Assembly (NCBI RefSeq): GCF_954871325.1
Contig: NC_088775.1
Location: 48,027,561 to 48,091,560, forward strand
DNA from: Gordionus sp. m RMFG-2023
Lineage: Eukaryota; Nematomorpha; Gordioida; Chordodea; Parachordodidae
Length of the DNA: 64,000 bases
Direction: 5' to 3'
Each line of letters begins with the position of its first letter. The stretch's first letter is position 1. Below the pieces are notes generated by a model. That model was given only the letters and a program-made list of their open reading frames with translations, searched no databases and was not told the origin of the DNA. Of this stretch, positions 36,501-40,698 are shown piece after piece. The position numbers and the translations under genes are program-made.

Positions 36501-38559
36501 AGCAAATGATATTAATCAATAATGCTCAATATTTTATATATAAATAATCTTTTTTATGTTGTAAATATTTTGTTTATTAATTTCTTATTAAACCTTAACA
36601 AAAGAATTTTTTAAAATAAATGTGATAATATTTTTCTAAAAACTGGTCAAGAATCTGCTATTACTGACATGATCCAAATAGGGAAAACAGGCCATGTTCA
36701 CTGGATAATGTATCTAATATATATCCAACTTTAAATGTTATCAAACAATAAATTTAAATAGCTTTTTATTGTATTAAAATATTATTAATATATTATGTTA
36801 TCATATTTAAGACATATTTTTGCACTAGAGTTTGTAGATATCATTTGTCTTGTAAATTATTGAAAATATTAGAAAATTTTTACAAAAATCTTAATACCTA
36901 GTGATTAAGAAAATGAGTTTTCAATTTATTTACTGGTCATAAGATATTTATAATAAGAATTGCCATTTTTGTTATCCCCTCATTTAAATTACTTAATTGG
37001 AAATATCAAATAATATTCAAATGGATTTAGTTTTTAATTAATAATTCATTTTATTTATTTATGGAGAAGAATAAATTTCTTGCACTTGTAACCCTTAATA
37101 TCTTAGGTAGGAGCTAATGAAATCATAAAATTTCATTTCTGTTCAACTTATATAACATTTATAATCTTCATTAGTTTTATAAGAATTGAAAGGGTTGGCC
37201 AAAAATGTCTTCTTCTATCTATATTTCAATTAAATGTCTATATAAATGTTAACTTTTATAAATGGTTATACAAGATAAATTAAAAAATATTTTAAATTAT
37301 CATAGAGATAAAATGTAGGACTTAACATCTCTCCTATAAATATAAAATATAGAATTGCCTGTCCAGTTTAAAATGTTATACCCTAAAAAAAGATAATCCA
37401 ATTTTAAAAAAGAAGCCTAATAATGGTCTGCCAGATATCATAAAAAATAATGTGTCATGAATTAAATATTAAAAAAATATAAACATGAGGCAATAATTAA
37501 TTTTTAAAAAAAATTGAAATAAAATAAAATTTAGGTAAAGAAAAAATTTAAACCAAATATTAAAATATTTTATTTGATATTTAAGAAATATAATATTTTA
37601 GGAAAAAATATCTAACTCTGAAAATTTTTCAATGGTAATTGTAAATATTGCATGTGAACGACTTGAGGTCAAATTCATAGCAGTACTAGCAGTACTTCGA
37701 ATAGCAGATCCCATTTCAAGAAATGAAAGAGCTTCTAGGAAATTGCTGACAGGTATTTCTTTGAGTCCAATTAACTTAAAATACATTGTTATATGAAAAT
37801 CAAAGATAATTATAAACCACTTATTGCTAAATAAATAAAATTATAATAAAATATATTTAATTTATTTTGTTTAGAAATTTAATAATTTATATTATTAATA
37901 CCCTTATTCCATAATTAGGATCTTCTCTAATAACTACTGTTTCTTTGTCACGATCTTTTGGGTTTATGTGATAAGAATTTAGCAAATCAATTATTTCTTC
38001 TTTATATATCTCTAGAAATGAAACACTTATGCGAAAATCTATATTCACACAGTTTGATACATTTTCTATTACATCAGACTTTAGATTTTTAATATATTTA
38101 AATACATCATTAATTGCTTTAGGAATTAGTCCAATATCATAAGAAGTATCTATATCTCCATGTGGTATTGAAAAACAATCTGTCCCCATGGTGTGTGTTT
38201 TGCCCGACCCAGTTTGGCCATATGCAAGGATTGTTAGATTATATCCTAAATTAATATATAATTAACAAAAATTAACTTCTAAAACCTTCAAATGCTTTTT
38301 TTAAAAGTGGATATAAAATAGAAGTGTAGATAGCACTTTGTGTAGATTTTTGCCCAAATACATAGTCAAATGTGAATGATTTTACACCTATGACGACCTT
38401 TTATAATATTAAAATTTTGAATTATATATTTATAATATAAACTTGCGATAAACTTTGATTGATTTCAACACATTCTTCGTGTCCTGATTCAATTTCTTTA
38501 TTAATCAAAGGACGACACCTGAGAACTACCTTCACAGGTATAATTTTTTTATCATTCAT
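219..38559 (-). CDS. KIF4: KIF4-type chromokinesin, 13 exons, 3' end off window
   Basis: Spliced gene on the minus strand. The exon order is 38443..38559, 38286..38397, 37902..38245, 37617..37774, 28851..28948, 19532..19660, 19263..19438, 17262..17438, 11355..11516, 10952..11131, 9856..10086, 2349..2516 and 219..509. Every junction is GT..AG and all phases agree, giving 781 continuous codons. The N-terminal ~340 residues are a kinesin motor with P-loop GQTGSGKT (86-93), switch I NLTSSRSH (225-232), switch II DLAGSER (257-263) and [10 protein letters not shown] (309-318). Coiled coil follows, then a KIF4-like segment (LRRK, ANKRLKD-like). The family comprises N-terminal plus-end microtubule motors that bind chromosomes and the spindle midzone. 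KIF4 proteins are around 1,230 residues with a Cys-rich C-terminus, so roughly the last third should lie left of position 1. KIF21 is the main alternative, but motor and stalk both fit KIF4 better. The assignment is from remembered family sequence, without a search. Confidence 0.9.
744..1400. repeat. Two direct copies of a GTCGA-rich repeat
   Basis: Two segments (about 744-870 and 1,262-1,400) both start with TTGTTAAA and are studded with short GTCGA, AGTCAAG and ACTCGAGTT motifs. They are in the same orientation and flank AT-rich sequence. Clustered short motifs at both ends resemble the subterminal regions of non-autonomous hAT elements, but no inverted ends or target duplication could be fixed. 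Confidence 0.35.
1401..2348. other. Intron 12 filler with one GC-rich island
   Basis: AT-rich sequence without an exon or recognisable transposon. The exception is a conspicuous GC-rich island at 2,176-2,235 containing the dyad ACCCCAATGGGGCC. It looks like a fragment of a dispersed repeat (SINE-like in base composition), but I cannot place it. Confidence 0.4.
2349..2516 (-). CDS. KIF4: KIF4 exon 12, basic coiled coil
   Basis: Residues 629-684. [20 protein letters not shown] and [18 protein letters not shown] match the KIF4 stalk pattern (VKLMxQMKEExxKxR followed by KDKEIxQLKxxxRKR). The acceptor is ATTTAG and the donor is a GT after a Gln codon. It is the best family-specific evidence outside the motor. 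Confidence 0.88.
2785..5566 (+). mobile_element. Mutator-like element with ~400-bp inverted ends
   Basis: The left end (ACGTCAATTCGGCGCGG from 2,791) and right end (CCGCGCCGAATTGACG, to 5,560) are inverted copies. The match continues inward for about 400 bp on each side (2,791-3,190 against 5,170-5,561), with small gaps. GC-rich GGCGC tips contrast with the AT-rich interior. A broken FLYWCH/MULE transposase lies between. The element is flanked by a 20-bp direct repeat (2,765-2,784 and 5,567-5,586, 19 of 20 matching), much longer than the usual 9-11 bp. It sits in KIF4 intron 11. Confidence 0.8.
3640..4960 (+). pseudogene. FLYWCH-type MULE transposase, broken
   Basis: A FLYWCH zinc-finger relic covers 3,655-3,850 ([19 protein letters not shown], then CKGRC and HNHV). 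An open stretch at 3,876-4,256 holds the MULE start: [16 protein letters not shown], then [12 protein letters not shown] and [10 protein letters not shown], the first catalytic Asp region. After several frameshifts, [19 protein letters not shown] appears at ~4,655-4,710. A probable intron of about 85 bp (GTAATT..CTATAG) leads to [19 protein letters not shown] at ~4,800-4,870. This order is that of animal FLYWCH MULEs. Stops and shifts make it non-functional. Confidence 0.8.
5587..6452. other. Intron 11 filler
   Basis: AT-rich sequence with no exon, transposase or inverted ends that I can recognise apart from the G run. Short near-repeats of AAAATTTT type only. Confidence 0.4.
5763..5778 (+). 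repeat. Homopolymer of 16 G
   Basis: A run of 16 G in otherwise AT-rich DNA, followed by AAAGGGGCTAAGCCC. Such a run may be length-variable or a sequencing artefact. The surrounding short GC-rich patch (5,745-5,800) could be the end of an old transposon, but no partner end is visible. Confidence 0.6.
6453..6734. mobile_element. MITE-like element with 13-bp inverted ends
   Basis: CACGTGTAGTCCC at 6,453-6,465 is matched in inverse by GGGGACTACACGTG at 6,721-6,734. The 280-bp interior is clearly less AT-rich than its surroundings and has no ORF. The flanks both contain GATGA, a weak hint of a target duplication. It could be a solo non-autonomous DNA transposon; I cannot assign the family. Confidence 0.5.
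6808..8160 (+). pseudogene. piggyBac transposase relic
   Basis: It starts [15 protein letters not shown] at 6,808, a typical acidic PiggyBac N-terminus. [14 protein letters not shown] and QERMY (7,325-7,380) follow, then the core [23 protein letters not shown] and GRHSCK, then [10 protein letters not shown] (7,470-7,650). FDNFFLHH comes next, and a C-terminal Cys-rich zinc ribbon ([14 protein letters not shown], then TCQIALH) at 8,040-8,100. Stops interrupt it repeatedly, including one directly before GRHS and one inside the zinc ribbon. Family order is complete, so this was once a full-length copy. No clean inverted ends or TTAA pair was located. Confidence 0.8.
8161..8513. other. Intron 11 filler downstream of piggyBac relic
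   Basis: AT-rich; may include the 3' untranslated part of the piggyBac relic. Nothing further is recognisable. Confidence 0.35.
8514..9261. mobile_element. Non-autonomous hAT element, copy 1
   Basis: The ends are inverted: TAGGGCTGTGCCGAT at the left and ATCGGCACAGCCCTA at the right, with (A)TATCGGATCGG motifs repeated inside each end. The length is 748 bp and no ORF is present. A second copy at 24,708-27,349 shares ends and interior (ACAACACCCTCTAAATTTTA; CTAGAGGCTCTCATAT). The second copy shows an 8-bp duplication, which supports hAT. This copy has no matching flanks. Confidence 0.8.
9262..9855. other. Intron 11 filler next to exon 11
   Basis: AT-rich, no recognisable element. Confidence 0.4.
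9856..10086 (-). CDS. KIF4: KIF4 exon 11, coiled coil
   Basis: Residues 552-628. Strong coiled coil: [18 protein letters not shown], then [13 protein letters not shown] and [12 protein letters not shown]. The order LxxLExKI fits the KIF4 stalk before its basic region. The acceptor is CTTAAAG and the donor GTAATT, both phase 0. A small extra exon could still be hidden in the 7.3-kb intron that follows, but the frame does not require one. Confidence 0.8.
10087..10951. other. Intron 10
   Basis: 865-bp AT-rich intron between KIF4 exons 10 and 11; long A and T runs, no transposon seen. Confidence 0.6.
10952..11131 (-). CDS. KIF4: KIF4 exon 10, coiled coil
   Basis: Residues 492-551, exactly 60 codons. 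It contains [18 protein letters not shown] followed by [13 protein letters not shown], which resembles the KIF4 stalk where ISxKExLI-type heptads occur. Acceptor TTGCAG, donor GTATTT, phase 0 on both sides. Confidence 0.78.
11355..11516 (-). CDS. KIF4: KIF4 exon 9, coiled coil
   Basis: Residues 438-491, a 54-residue heptad-like segment ([29 protein letters not shown]). The acceptor is TTTTGTATCAG and the donor GTAAAG, both phase 0. It is identified by its coiled-coil composition and clean splice sites in line with the other exons. Confidence 0.75.
11517..12107. other. Intron 8 filler next to exon 9
   Basis: AT-rich, nothing recognisable up to the hAT element that starts at 12,108. Confidence 0.4.
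12108..12768. mobile_element. Non-autonomous hAT element with 8-bp duplication
   Basis: The ends are CAGGG and CCCTG, with clusters of GAACCCGG/AACCGAACC motifs inside both ends. An exact 8-bp flanking duplication, CAAAAAAT, lies at 12,100-12,107 and 12,769-12,776, the hAT signature length. The interior has no transposase. It lies in KIF4 intron 8. Confidence 0.85.
12777..13588. other. Intron 8 filler
   Basis: Less AT-rich between about 12,800 and 13,220, with a 69-codon open stretch on the plus strand that resembles nothing I know; probably old repeat. The remainder is AT-rich. Confidence 0.35.
13649..16385 (-). mobile_element. hAT transposon, 2.7 kb
   Basis: Inverted ends: TAGTGTTTGCAACGGTCCGG at the left, and CCGGACCATTGCAAATACTA at the right. 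Dense GGTCCGGTCC motifs follow inside each end. The 8-bp flanks GCGGCAGC (13,641-13,648) and GCGACAGC (16,386-16,393) differ at one base. It carries a full-length but broken hAT transposase on the minus strand. Inserted in KIF4 intron 8, within a palindromic short element. Confidence 0.9.
14000..16083 (-). pseudogene. hAT transposase, frameshifted
   Basis: Read from 16,083 down: a BED finger (CQICLQTF, then LRRHLFLKH), and an N-terminal helical part. The RNase H-like core follows ([12 protein letters not shown] with the first Asp, [18 protein letters not shown] with the second Asp), then [14 protein letters not shown] and [13 protein letters not shown]. Next comes [12 protein letters not shown] and the dimerisation region ([32 protein letters not shown] with the Glu, KKRNRM) at about 14,030-14,230. 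Frameshifts occur near 15,270 and 15,650 and the reading is interrupted near 14,340, 14,530 and 14,740-14,950. Close to ZBED-type animal hATs. All catalytic motifs are recognisable, so this is a fairly young relic. Confidence 0.88.
16431..17261. other. Intron 8 filler next to exon 8
   Basis: AT-rich, including an AT dinucleotide run near 16,566-16,580. No element recognised. Confidence 0.4.
17262..17438 (-). CDS. KIF4: KIF4 exon 8, coiled coil
   Basis: Residues 379-437. The first half is Glu/Leu-rich ([14 protein letters not shown]) and the second a Lys/Leu/Glu coiled-coil segment ending LGQNIA. The acceptor follows a run of TATATAAG and the donor is GTAATT. Both boundaries are phase 0. The residues are not distinctive alone; the call rests on frame, strand and position. 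Confidence 0.75.
17439..18439. other. Intron 7 filler
   Basis: AT-rich. A 73-codon open stretch on the plus strand (18,200-18,418) directly precedes the LINE fragment and could be a decayed part of it, but shows no known motif. Confidence 0.35.
18440..18945 (+). pseudogene. LINE reverse transcriptase 3' fragment
   Basis: Broken plus-strand reading with the typical end of an animal non-LTR retrotransposon ORF2. [17 protein letters not shown] is followed by [19 protein letters not shown]. Further on come [17 protein letters not shown] and [11 protein letters not shown], the region after the polymerase fingers in RTE/jockey-type elements. Only the 3' part remains, as expected from 5' truncation on integration. 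Several stops and shifts. Lies in KIF4 intron 7. Confidence 0.75.
18946..19262. other. Intron 7 filler next to exon 7
   Basis: AT-rich, possibly the LINE 3' tail; nothing else recognised. Confidence 0.35.
19263..19438 (-). CDS. KIF4: KIF4 exon 7, motor end and neck
   Basis: Residues 320-378. It begins [17 protein letters not shown], the final conserved motor motif, and includes [16 protein letters not shown], the conserved end of the motor. The neck follows ([16 protein letters not shown]), where the coiled coil starts. It ends in phase 0. Confidence 0.92.
19532..19660 (-). CDS. KIF4: KIF4 exon 6, motor core
   Basis: Residues 277-319. It carries the kinesin sequence [15 protein letters not shown] followed by [13 protein letters not shown] (alpha4-alpha5 microtubule-binding region). 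A lysine-rich loop, [12 protein letters not shown], lies between the two. A 93-bp intron follows, and one base of the next Asp codon is contributed here. Confidence 0.92.
19661..20110. other. Intron 5 start, no element recognised
   Basis: AT-rich sequence between exon 6 and the hAT element at 20,119. Confidence 0.4.
21201..22797 (-). mobile_element. Inner hAT element nested in the outer one
   Basis: Inverted ends AAGAGTTGGGCAG and CTGCCCAACTCTG. Inside each end are repeated AAGATAC/GTATCTT motifs (ACAGATTCTT, GATACCAGTATC; CTTGTATCTTAGATACAAG). The flanking 8-mers do not match, so the target duplication has decayed or ends were altered. Because it interrupts the outer element it is the younger of the two. 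Confidence 0.75.
21600..22290 (-). pseudogene. hAT transposase remnant in inner element
   Basis: A heavily broken minus-strand reading: a BED-like NVARCKIC near 22,250, [12 protein letters not shown] near 22,030, and [15 protein letters not shown] near 21,670 at the position of the C-terminal hAT region. Every segment is short and separated by stops. The identity rests on position inside hAT-like ends plus these motifs. Confidence 0.45.
22838..24239. other. Intron 5 filler
   Basis: AT-rich. A stretch at 23,410-23,600 reads on the plus strand, with shifts, somewhat like a copia-type gag start ([13 protein letters not shown]). This is too weak to call. Nothing else is recognised. Confidence 0.35.
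25491..27070 (-). mobile_element. Tc1/mariner-like transposon
   Basis: 37-bp inverted ends with four mismatches, starting CACTACC and containing TGCCCACCCTGCATTTT. TA dinucleotides flank both sides (25,489-25,490; 27,071-27,072). The size of 1,580 bp is typical. It carries one broken transposase on the minus strand and is inserted inside a non-autonomous hAT element. Confidence 0.92.
25690..26640 (-). pseudogene. Tc1-like transposase, DD37E spacing, broken
   Basis: Read from 26,640 down: an HTH part ([19 protein letters not shown]), [28 protein letters not shown], then a stop directly before [10 protein letters not shown] (first Asp). [28 protein letters not shown] (second Asp) and [11 protein letters not shown] (Glu) follow. 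I count 37 residues between the second Asp and the Glu, so DD37E rather than DD34E. A frameshift near 25,830 moves the C-terminus ([14 protein letters not shown]) to another frame; another lies near 26,510. Not functional. Confidence 0.9.
27641..28321. other. Intron 5 filler
   Basis: AT-rich, nothing recognised. Confidence 0.4.
28322..28527. mobile_element. MITE, ~206 bp
   Basis: Ends GTTAAAACCCCGATTTGGG and its inverse CCCAATCGGGCTTTTTAAC. The interior is itself partly palindromic (TATGTAAGC ... GCTTACATA). It shares ends and interior with 62,084-62,291, and the interior with parts of the Mutator-like ends at 3,070-3,215 and 5,130-5,265. No ORF. Confidence 0.75.
28528..28850. other. Intron 5 start with hAT-end-like motifs
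   Basis: Repeated CGTTCC/GGTAACG motifs (28,705-28,765) and GTAACGGAACGC (28,613-28,624) face each other about 130 bp apart, like the subterminal repeats of a small hAT-type MITE. No exact ends fixed. Confidence 0.35.
28851..28948 (-). CDS. KIF4: KIF4 exon 5, switch II
   Basis: Residues 244-276 with split codons at both ends. It encodes [20 protein letters not shown], the switch II motif and the loop behind it, with the KIF4-like AEGERFKEG sequence. It is a 98-bp exon isolated between two introns of 8.7 and 9.2 kb. Acceptor and donor both fit and the frame is continuous with exons 4 and 6. Confidence 0.92.
28949..30119. other. Intron 4 filler
   Basis: AT-rich. At 29,268 the sequence AAGGTTGCCAGGTGTCC resembles one end of a common hAT-type element; a similar AGGGTTGCCAGGTC is at 45,218. 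No matching opposite end was found. Confidence 0.35.
30120..31250 (+). pseudogene. hAT-family transposase relic (animal ZBED-like)
   Basis: Plus-strand pieces in order: [15 protein letters not shown] and [18 protein letters not shown], a zinc-finger start at 30,180-30,290. [20 protein letters not shown] and [19 protein letters not shown] follow (30,540-30,680), the first Asp region. A 121-codon open part (30,750-31,112) has [28 protein letters not shown] and [12 protein letters not shown]. This order is known from uncharacterised hAT-derived proteins in insects and other invertebrates. Stops and shifts separate the pieces, and the C-terminal dimerisation part is missing or decayed. In KIF4 intron 4, opposite in strand to the gene. 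Confidence 0.7.
31251..31899. other. Intron 4 filler between two hAT relics
   Basis: AT-rich, with one GC-richer patch TTGCCGGCCTTAGTCCGGG near 31,492-31,511 that could be a transposon end. No partner recognised. Confidence 0.35.
31900..33062 (-). pseudogene. Second hAT transposase relic
   Basis: Read from 33,062 down: a BED finger ([20 protein letters not shown], then [19 protein letters not shown]) and a spacer. The core [13 protein letters not shown] (first Asp), [46 protein letters not shown] and [13 protein letters not shown] runs down to about 32,160. Frameshifts and a stop after WTNPT break it; the dimerisation region below 32,100 is not readable. It points tail-to-tail toward the relic at 30,120-31,250. 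AT-rich TATTCG repeats upstream (33,283-33,461) may belong to its terminal region. Confidence 0.75.
33283..33461. repeat. ATTCG/CGAAT short repeats
   Basis: Clustered GAATAATCCGTTTTA and ATTATTCGTATTCG motifs in both orientations, ending at AATAGGCCTAG. Clusters of this kind commonly mark the ends of hAT elements. It may be the 5' terminal region of the hAT relic to its left. Confidence 0.5.
33698..35145 (+). mobile_element. hAT-type element with AACCGAACC ends
   Basis: Clusters of AACCGAACCG-type motifs lie at 33,698-33,830 and 35,005-35,130, enclosing a hAT coding remnant. The clusters are in the same orientation, as in the hAT element at 12,108-12,768, which is built the same way. The exact termini and target duplication are not resolved. 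Confidence 0.6.
34120..34830 (+). pseudogene. hAT transposase C-terminal remnant
   Basis: [20 protein letters not shown] (34,342-34,401) corresponds to the LDPRYK segment of hAT transposases. After a shift, [20 protein letters not shown], then [18 protein letters not shown] and [13 protein letters not shown] (34,630-34,800) match the dimerisation domain. In that domain the usual PSERVFS motif has become VSVKVFS, so the conserved Glu is lost. Upstream, decayed residues reach back to about 34,120. Only the C-terminal third survives. Confidence 0.75.
35155..35320 (-). repeat. Inverted partial copy of the 30.7-kb hAT relic
   Basis: This segment matches, in inverse orientation, the hAT relic region 30,730-30,880 (shared ATTATTATGGCTTTTC, AATACTTTGATTTTCCC, AGCATCG, GATATATCT). 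It shows a second, diverged fragment of the same family 4.4 kb away. Confidence 0.7.
35440..35640. repeat. Degenerate minisatellite of GGGTAAAAACCC type
   Basis: Irregularly spaced copies of TAAAAACCCTGTTT / GGGTAAAAACC / GGGTAAAGCCC, about eight in 200 bp. Many copies are small near-palindromes (GGGT...ACCC). No protein reading is apparent. Confidence 0.55.
35641..36184. other. Intron 4 filler
   Basis: AT-rich, nothing recognised. Confidence 0.4.
36185..36345 (-). pseudogene. Unrecognised coding-like remnant
   Basis: A 52-codon minus-strand open stretch, stop-to-stop, rich in charged residues and balanced in composition ([37 protein letters not shown]). It ends at a TAA (36,187-36,185). 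Its composition differs from the AT-rich noise around it. It could be the C-terminus of a decayed transposon protein or a skipped exon of another gene; I do not recognise it. Confidence 0.25.
36346..37616. other. Intron 4 filler up to exon 4
   Basis: AT-rich with short interspersed less AT-rich patches; no element recognised. Confidence 0.4.
37617..37774 (-). CDS. KIF4: KIF4 exon 4, switch I
   Basis: Residues 192-243 plus two bases. It includes [20 protein letters not shown], the switch I region that senses the nucleotide gamma-phosphate. The donor is GTTAGA, a weaker site than the GTA donors elsewhere. It was chosen because only this site keeps the frame into exon 5, which lies 8.7 kb away. 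Confidence 0.9.
37902..38245 (-). CDS. KIF4: KIF4 exon 3, P-loop exon
   Basis: Residues 77-191, the longest exon. It starts [17 protein letters not shown], containing the ATP-binding P-loop (86-93), and continues through [13 protein letters not shown] and [10 protein letters not shown], the usual kinesin order. A short insertion rich in Asn, Asp and Ser follows the P-loop. It ends in phase 0 at a GTA donor. Confidence 0.93.
38286..38397 (-). CDS. KIF4: KIF4 exon 2, motor
   Basis: Residues 40-76 plus one base. It encodes the motor segment with KSFTFDYVF, which in kinesins precedes the P-loop, and ends in KKAFE. The acceptor AG is at 38,399-38,398 and the donor GT at 38,285-38,284. The glycine codon is split 1/2 with exon 3. 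The following intron is 40 bp. Confidence 0.9.
38443..38559 (-). CDS. KIF4: KIF4 exon 1, motor N-terminus
   Basis: Residues 1-39. It carries the first motor beta strand ([10 protein letters not shown]), as in KIF4. I chose the ATG at 38,559 because it sits close before this strand, as in the family. An in-frame ATG at 38,604 would add 15 residues (hydrophobic, Asn/Leu-rich) and cannot be excluded. The exon ends in phase 0 at a GT on the minus strand (38,442-38,441). The next intron is only 45 bp. Confidence 0.85.
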
Positions 38560-39319
38560 AAGATTTTTTAAATTTGCGGTTAAATTTAGAAATATAAAAT
38601 TCACTTAGGAAAATAAGTTCCGAGGATGTATAAATTATTTATTTATTTAATTTTATAGTCGTTTACACTAACATTTAAGTTAATTAAAGATTATATTTAG
38701 TATTAAGTTGGACCGATTTTAATTAACTGACAATTTTATTATAAACATTTCTCGTCTCAACTATATTTAAAAATAAAAATTATTAAATATTTGAAGTATT
38801 ATATATCTAAAAATATTATCCGTTAAAAATTCACACAATAAAGTAAAACTTGTCAAATTTGGGCTCTTGCTCCCTAATTTGATTATAATTTGAGTCCCAA
38901 TCAAATTCCTATTAACTATGTAAATAAAAACAGATTCTTTATTTTTATTAAATGACAATATATATATATATGTTTTTACGTTTTAACCAAAGATAGTTTT
39001 ATTTTTAAATTTAAATTTTATTTCCAAAAAATTATTAATTATATATATATATATATTTAATTGCTAAATTTTATCAAATATTGTTTTTTTACCTTAATGA
39101 AGGGTTTACAAAAAATCAATCCCTTTCTACTTTTCTTTCAACTTTTTATTTTGCCCAAAACATCTTGCCAAGAAAAATAATCAAAAAATCTGAGAAAAAG
39201 CAACTGTCTATTTTATTTCGTTTATATATATATATATATCTACTATAAAATAAATATAAATTGATTAATAATATAATTAATCTAAAAATAGCAATTTTAA
39301 ATATAAAAATAATATTCAT
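38560..39319. other. Upstream region of KIF4
   Basis: About 0.75 kb between the KIF4 start and a tandem repeat. Extremely AT-rich with TA runs (38,960-38,972; 39,042-39,055; 39,225-39,238). The promoter should lie here, but no specific element can be supported. Confidence 0.4.
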
Positions 39320-39428
39320 CACAAAAAGAATGACTTCGCAATTTAACATAAAAAAATGACAACATAAAAAGAATGACTCCACAATTTTACATAAAAAGAA
39401 TGATTCCACAATTTAACATAGAAAGAAT
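39320..39428. repeat. ~28-bp tandem repeat, target of the LTR element
   Basis: Three to four copies of a unit containing AAAAAGAATGACTCCACAAT and TTAACAT. The array continues to the right of the LTR element at 43,558-43,600 (two more copies), so the retrotransposon landed within it. Confidence 0.8.
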
Positions 39429-39924
39429 TGTCATAATTGGGAGACAGATTTGTAAAATTTGATTTGGTAAAGTCAGTATGTATTGCGTTTGATGAGTCAT
39501 TTTTATTTTTATAATTTTATGTTTTAGTTAAATTGGTGAGTCATTGTTATTTTTATAATTTTATGTTTTAGTTTAATCGCGTTAACATTGTATTTTTAGA
39601 TTTATAAAAGTGAATTATTGTAAAGTCATTATGATGATGGGATTTAATTATTTATTTGTGATGATTATTGCTTCCCTATAAAAGGGAAGCGAAAATTGTA
39701 AATAATCAATTCATTTTTTTTTAATTAATTTTTTTATAACTATTTTTATTTTTGTTTTCAATTATTATTATTTTTTTTTACAAATAATTTTTATTCTAAA
39801 ATTATAATCGGTTTTTAACGTCTTATATTTTTATTTATAAACTATACGAAATATTCTAATAAAGGAAGTATAAAACCGCCTATATATATATAATAAAGCA
39901 ATTCATTAATATAATTAAATAATA
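39429..39924 (+). repeat. 5' LTR
   Basis: 496 bp beginning TGTCATAATTGGGAGA and ending TTAAATAATA. Nearly identical to the 3' LTR apart from scattered substitutions and a short insertion of about 17 bp in the 3' copy (near 43,335-43,352), so the insertion is not very old. It contains an internal duplication of GGTGAGTCATTGTTATTTTT-type sequence. Confidence 0.9.
39670..39690 (+). promoter_or_regulatory. TATA box inside a perfect dyad, 5' LTR
   Basis: GCTTCCC-TATAAAA-GGGAAGC: seven-base inverted arms around a TATA box. The same 21-bp unit is conserved in the 3' LTR (43,288-43,308). The likely retrotransposon core promoter, inferred from motif and position. Confidence 0.6.
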
Positions 39925-39925
39925 A

Positions 39926-39945
39926 TGGTTACCGTGACCAGAGCG
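39926..39945 (+). other. Candidate primer-binding site
   Basis: Begins TGGTTACCGTGACCAGAGCG, one base after the 5' LTR. TGG pairs with the universal tRNA 3' CCA, but I cannot name the tRNA. Confidence 0.45.
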
Positions 39946-40068
39946 AACTGATTGCTAGAACCTGGTCGTTAGGGACACTAAAAAAAAAGAGGGGGGGGGG
40001 GCTGTAAAAAAAATCTGTGTGGATTAGTGAAATATAAAAAAAAAAAAAGCTCAGTGGTATATAAAATA

Positions 40069-40310
40069 TTTGTGGCTTAGTGATCTTTGTGGCTTAGTGA
40101 TCTTTGTGGCTTAGTGGTCTTTGTGGCTTAATTATCTTTGTGGCTTAGTGGTCTTTGTGGCTTAGTGATCTTTGTGGCTTAGTGGTCTTTGTGGATTAGT
40201 GGTATAAAAAAAAGGGGGCTCAGTGGTATATAAAAGAATCGGATTAGTGGTATAAAAAAAGGGGGCTCAGTGATATATAAAAGAATCTTTGTGGCATAGT
40301 GATACTAAAA
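40069..40310 (+). repeat. 17-bp and 46-bp tandem repeats in the leader
   Basis: About eight copies of a 17-bp unit (TTTGTGGCTTAGTGATC and variants with GGTC) from 40,069 to 40,204. Two copies of a ~46-bp unit containing TAAAAAAAGGGGGCTCAGTG follow. They lie in the 5' leader of the LTR element, upstream of gag. Runs of G (39,991-40,002) occur just before. Confidence 0.85.
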
Positions 40311-40698
40311 AGGTAGAGTACACGGAAGTGGTGTCCAAATTTTTGCCTATATAAATCTATTAGAAGAAAATCCGAAAAAGTTTATTAGAAGGCAAGTTAC
40401 ACAGAAGTGCTGCTGATTTTTTTCAAAAAACGTCAATGCCGATTTTTTTCAAAAGACGTGGATACACGGAAGAGTTTAAAAATTCGCGGAATTTTTTTTT
40501 GAAATTGATAAATGTATATGTGTATTATTGGAGTTTTTACCTTATTGATTTTATCTTATTGTCTGACGTTACAAGTAGTTAAGATATTTTTGTTGAAATT
40601 AATTATTAATTTTTTGTGAATATTTTATAAAATATTGTATTGCTAGATTGAGTTACTTGGGAAATAGTTTAGGAAAAATTTAAATACGTAAATATTTA

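Noticed and set aside
38767-39409. Minus-strand ORFs upstream of KIF4
   Set aside because: Composed of Phe/Leu/Ile-rich translation of AT-rich and tandem repeat DNA, no conserved motif.
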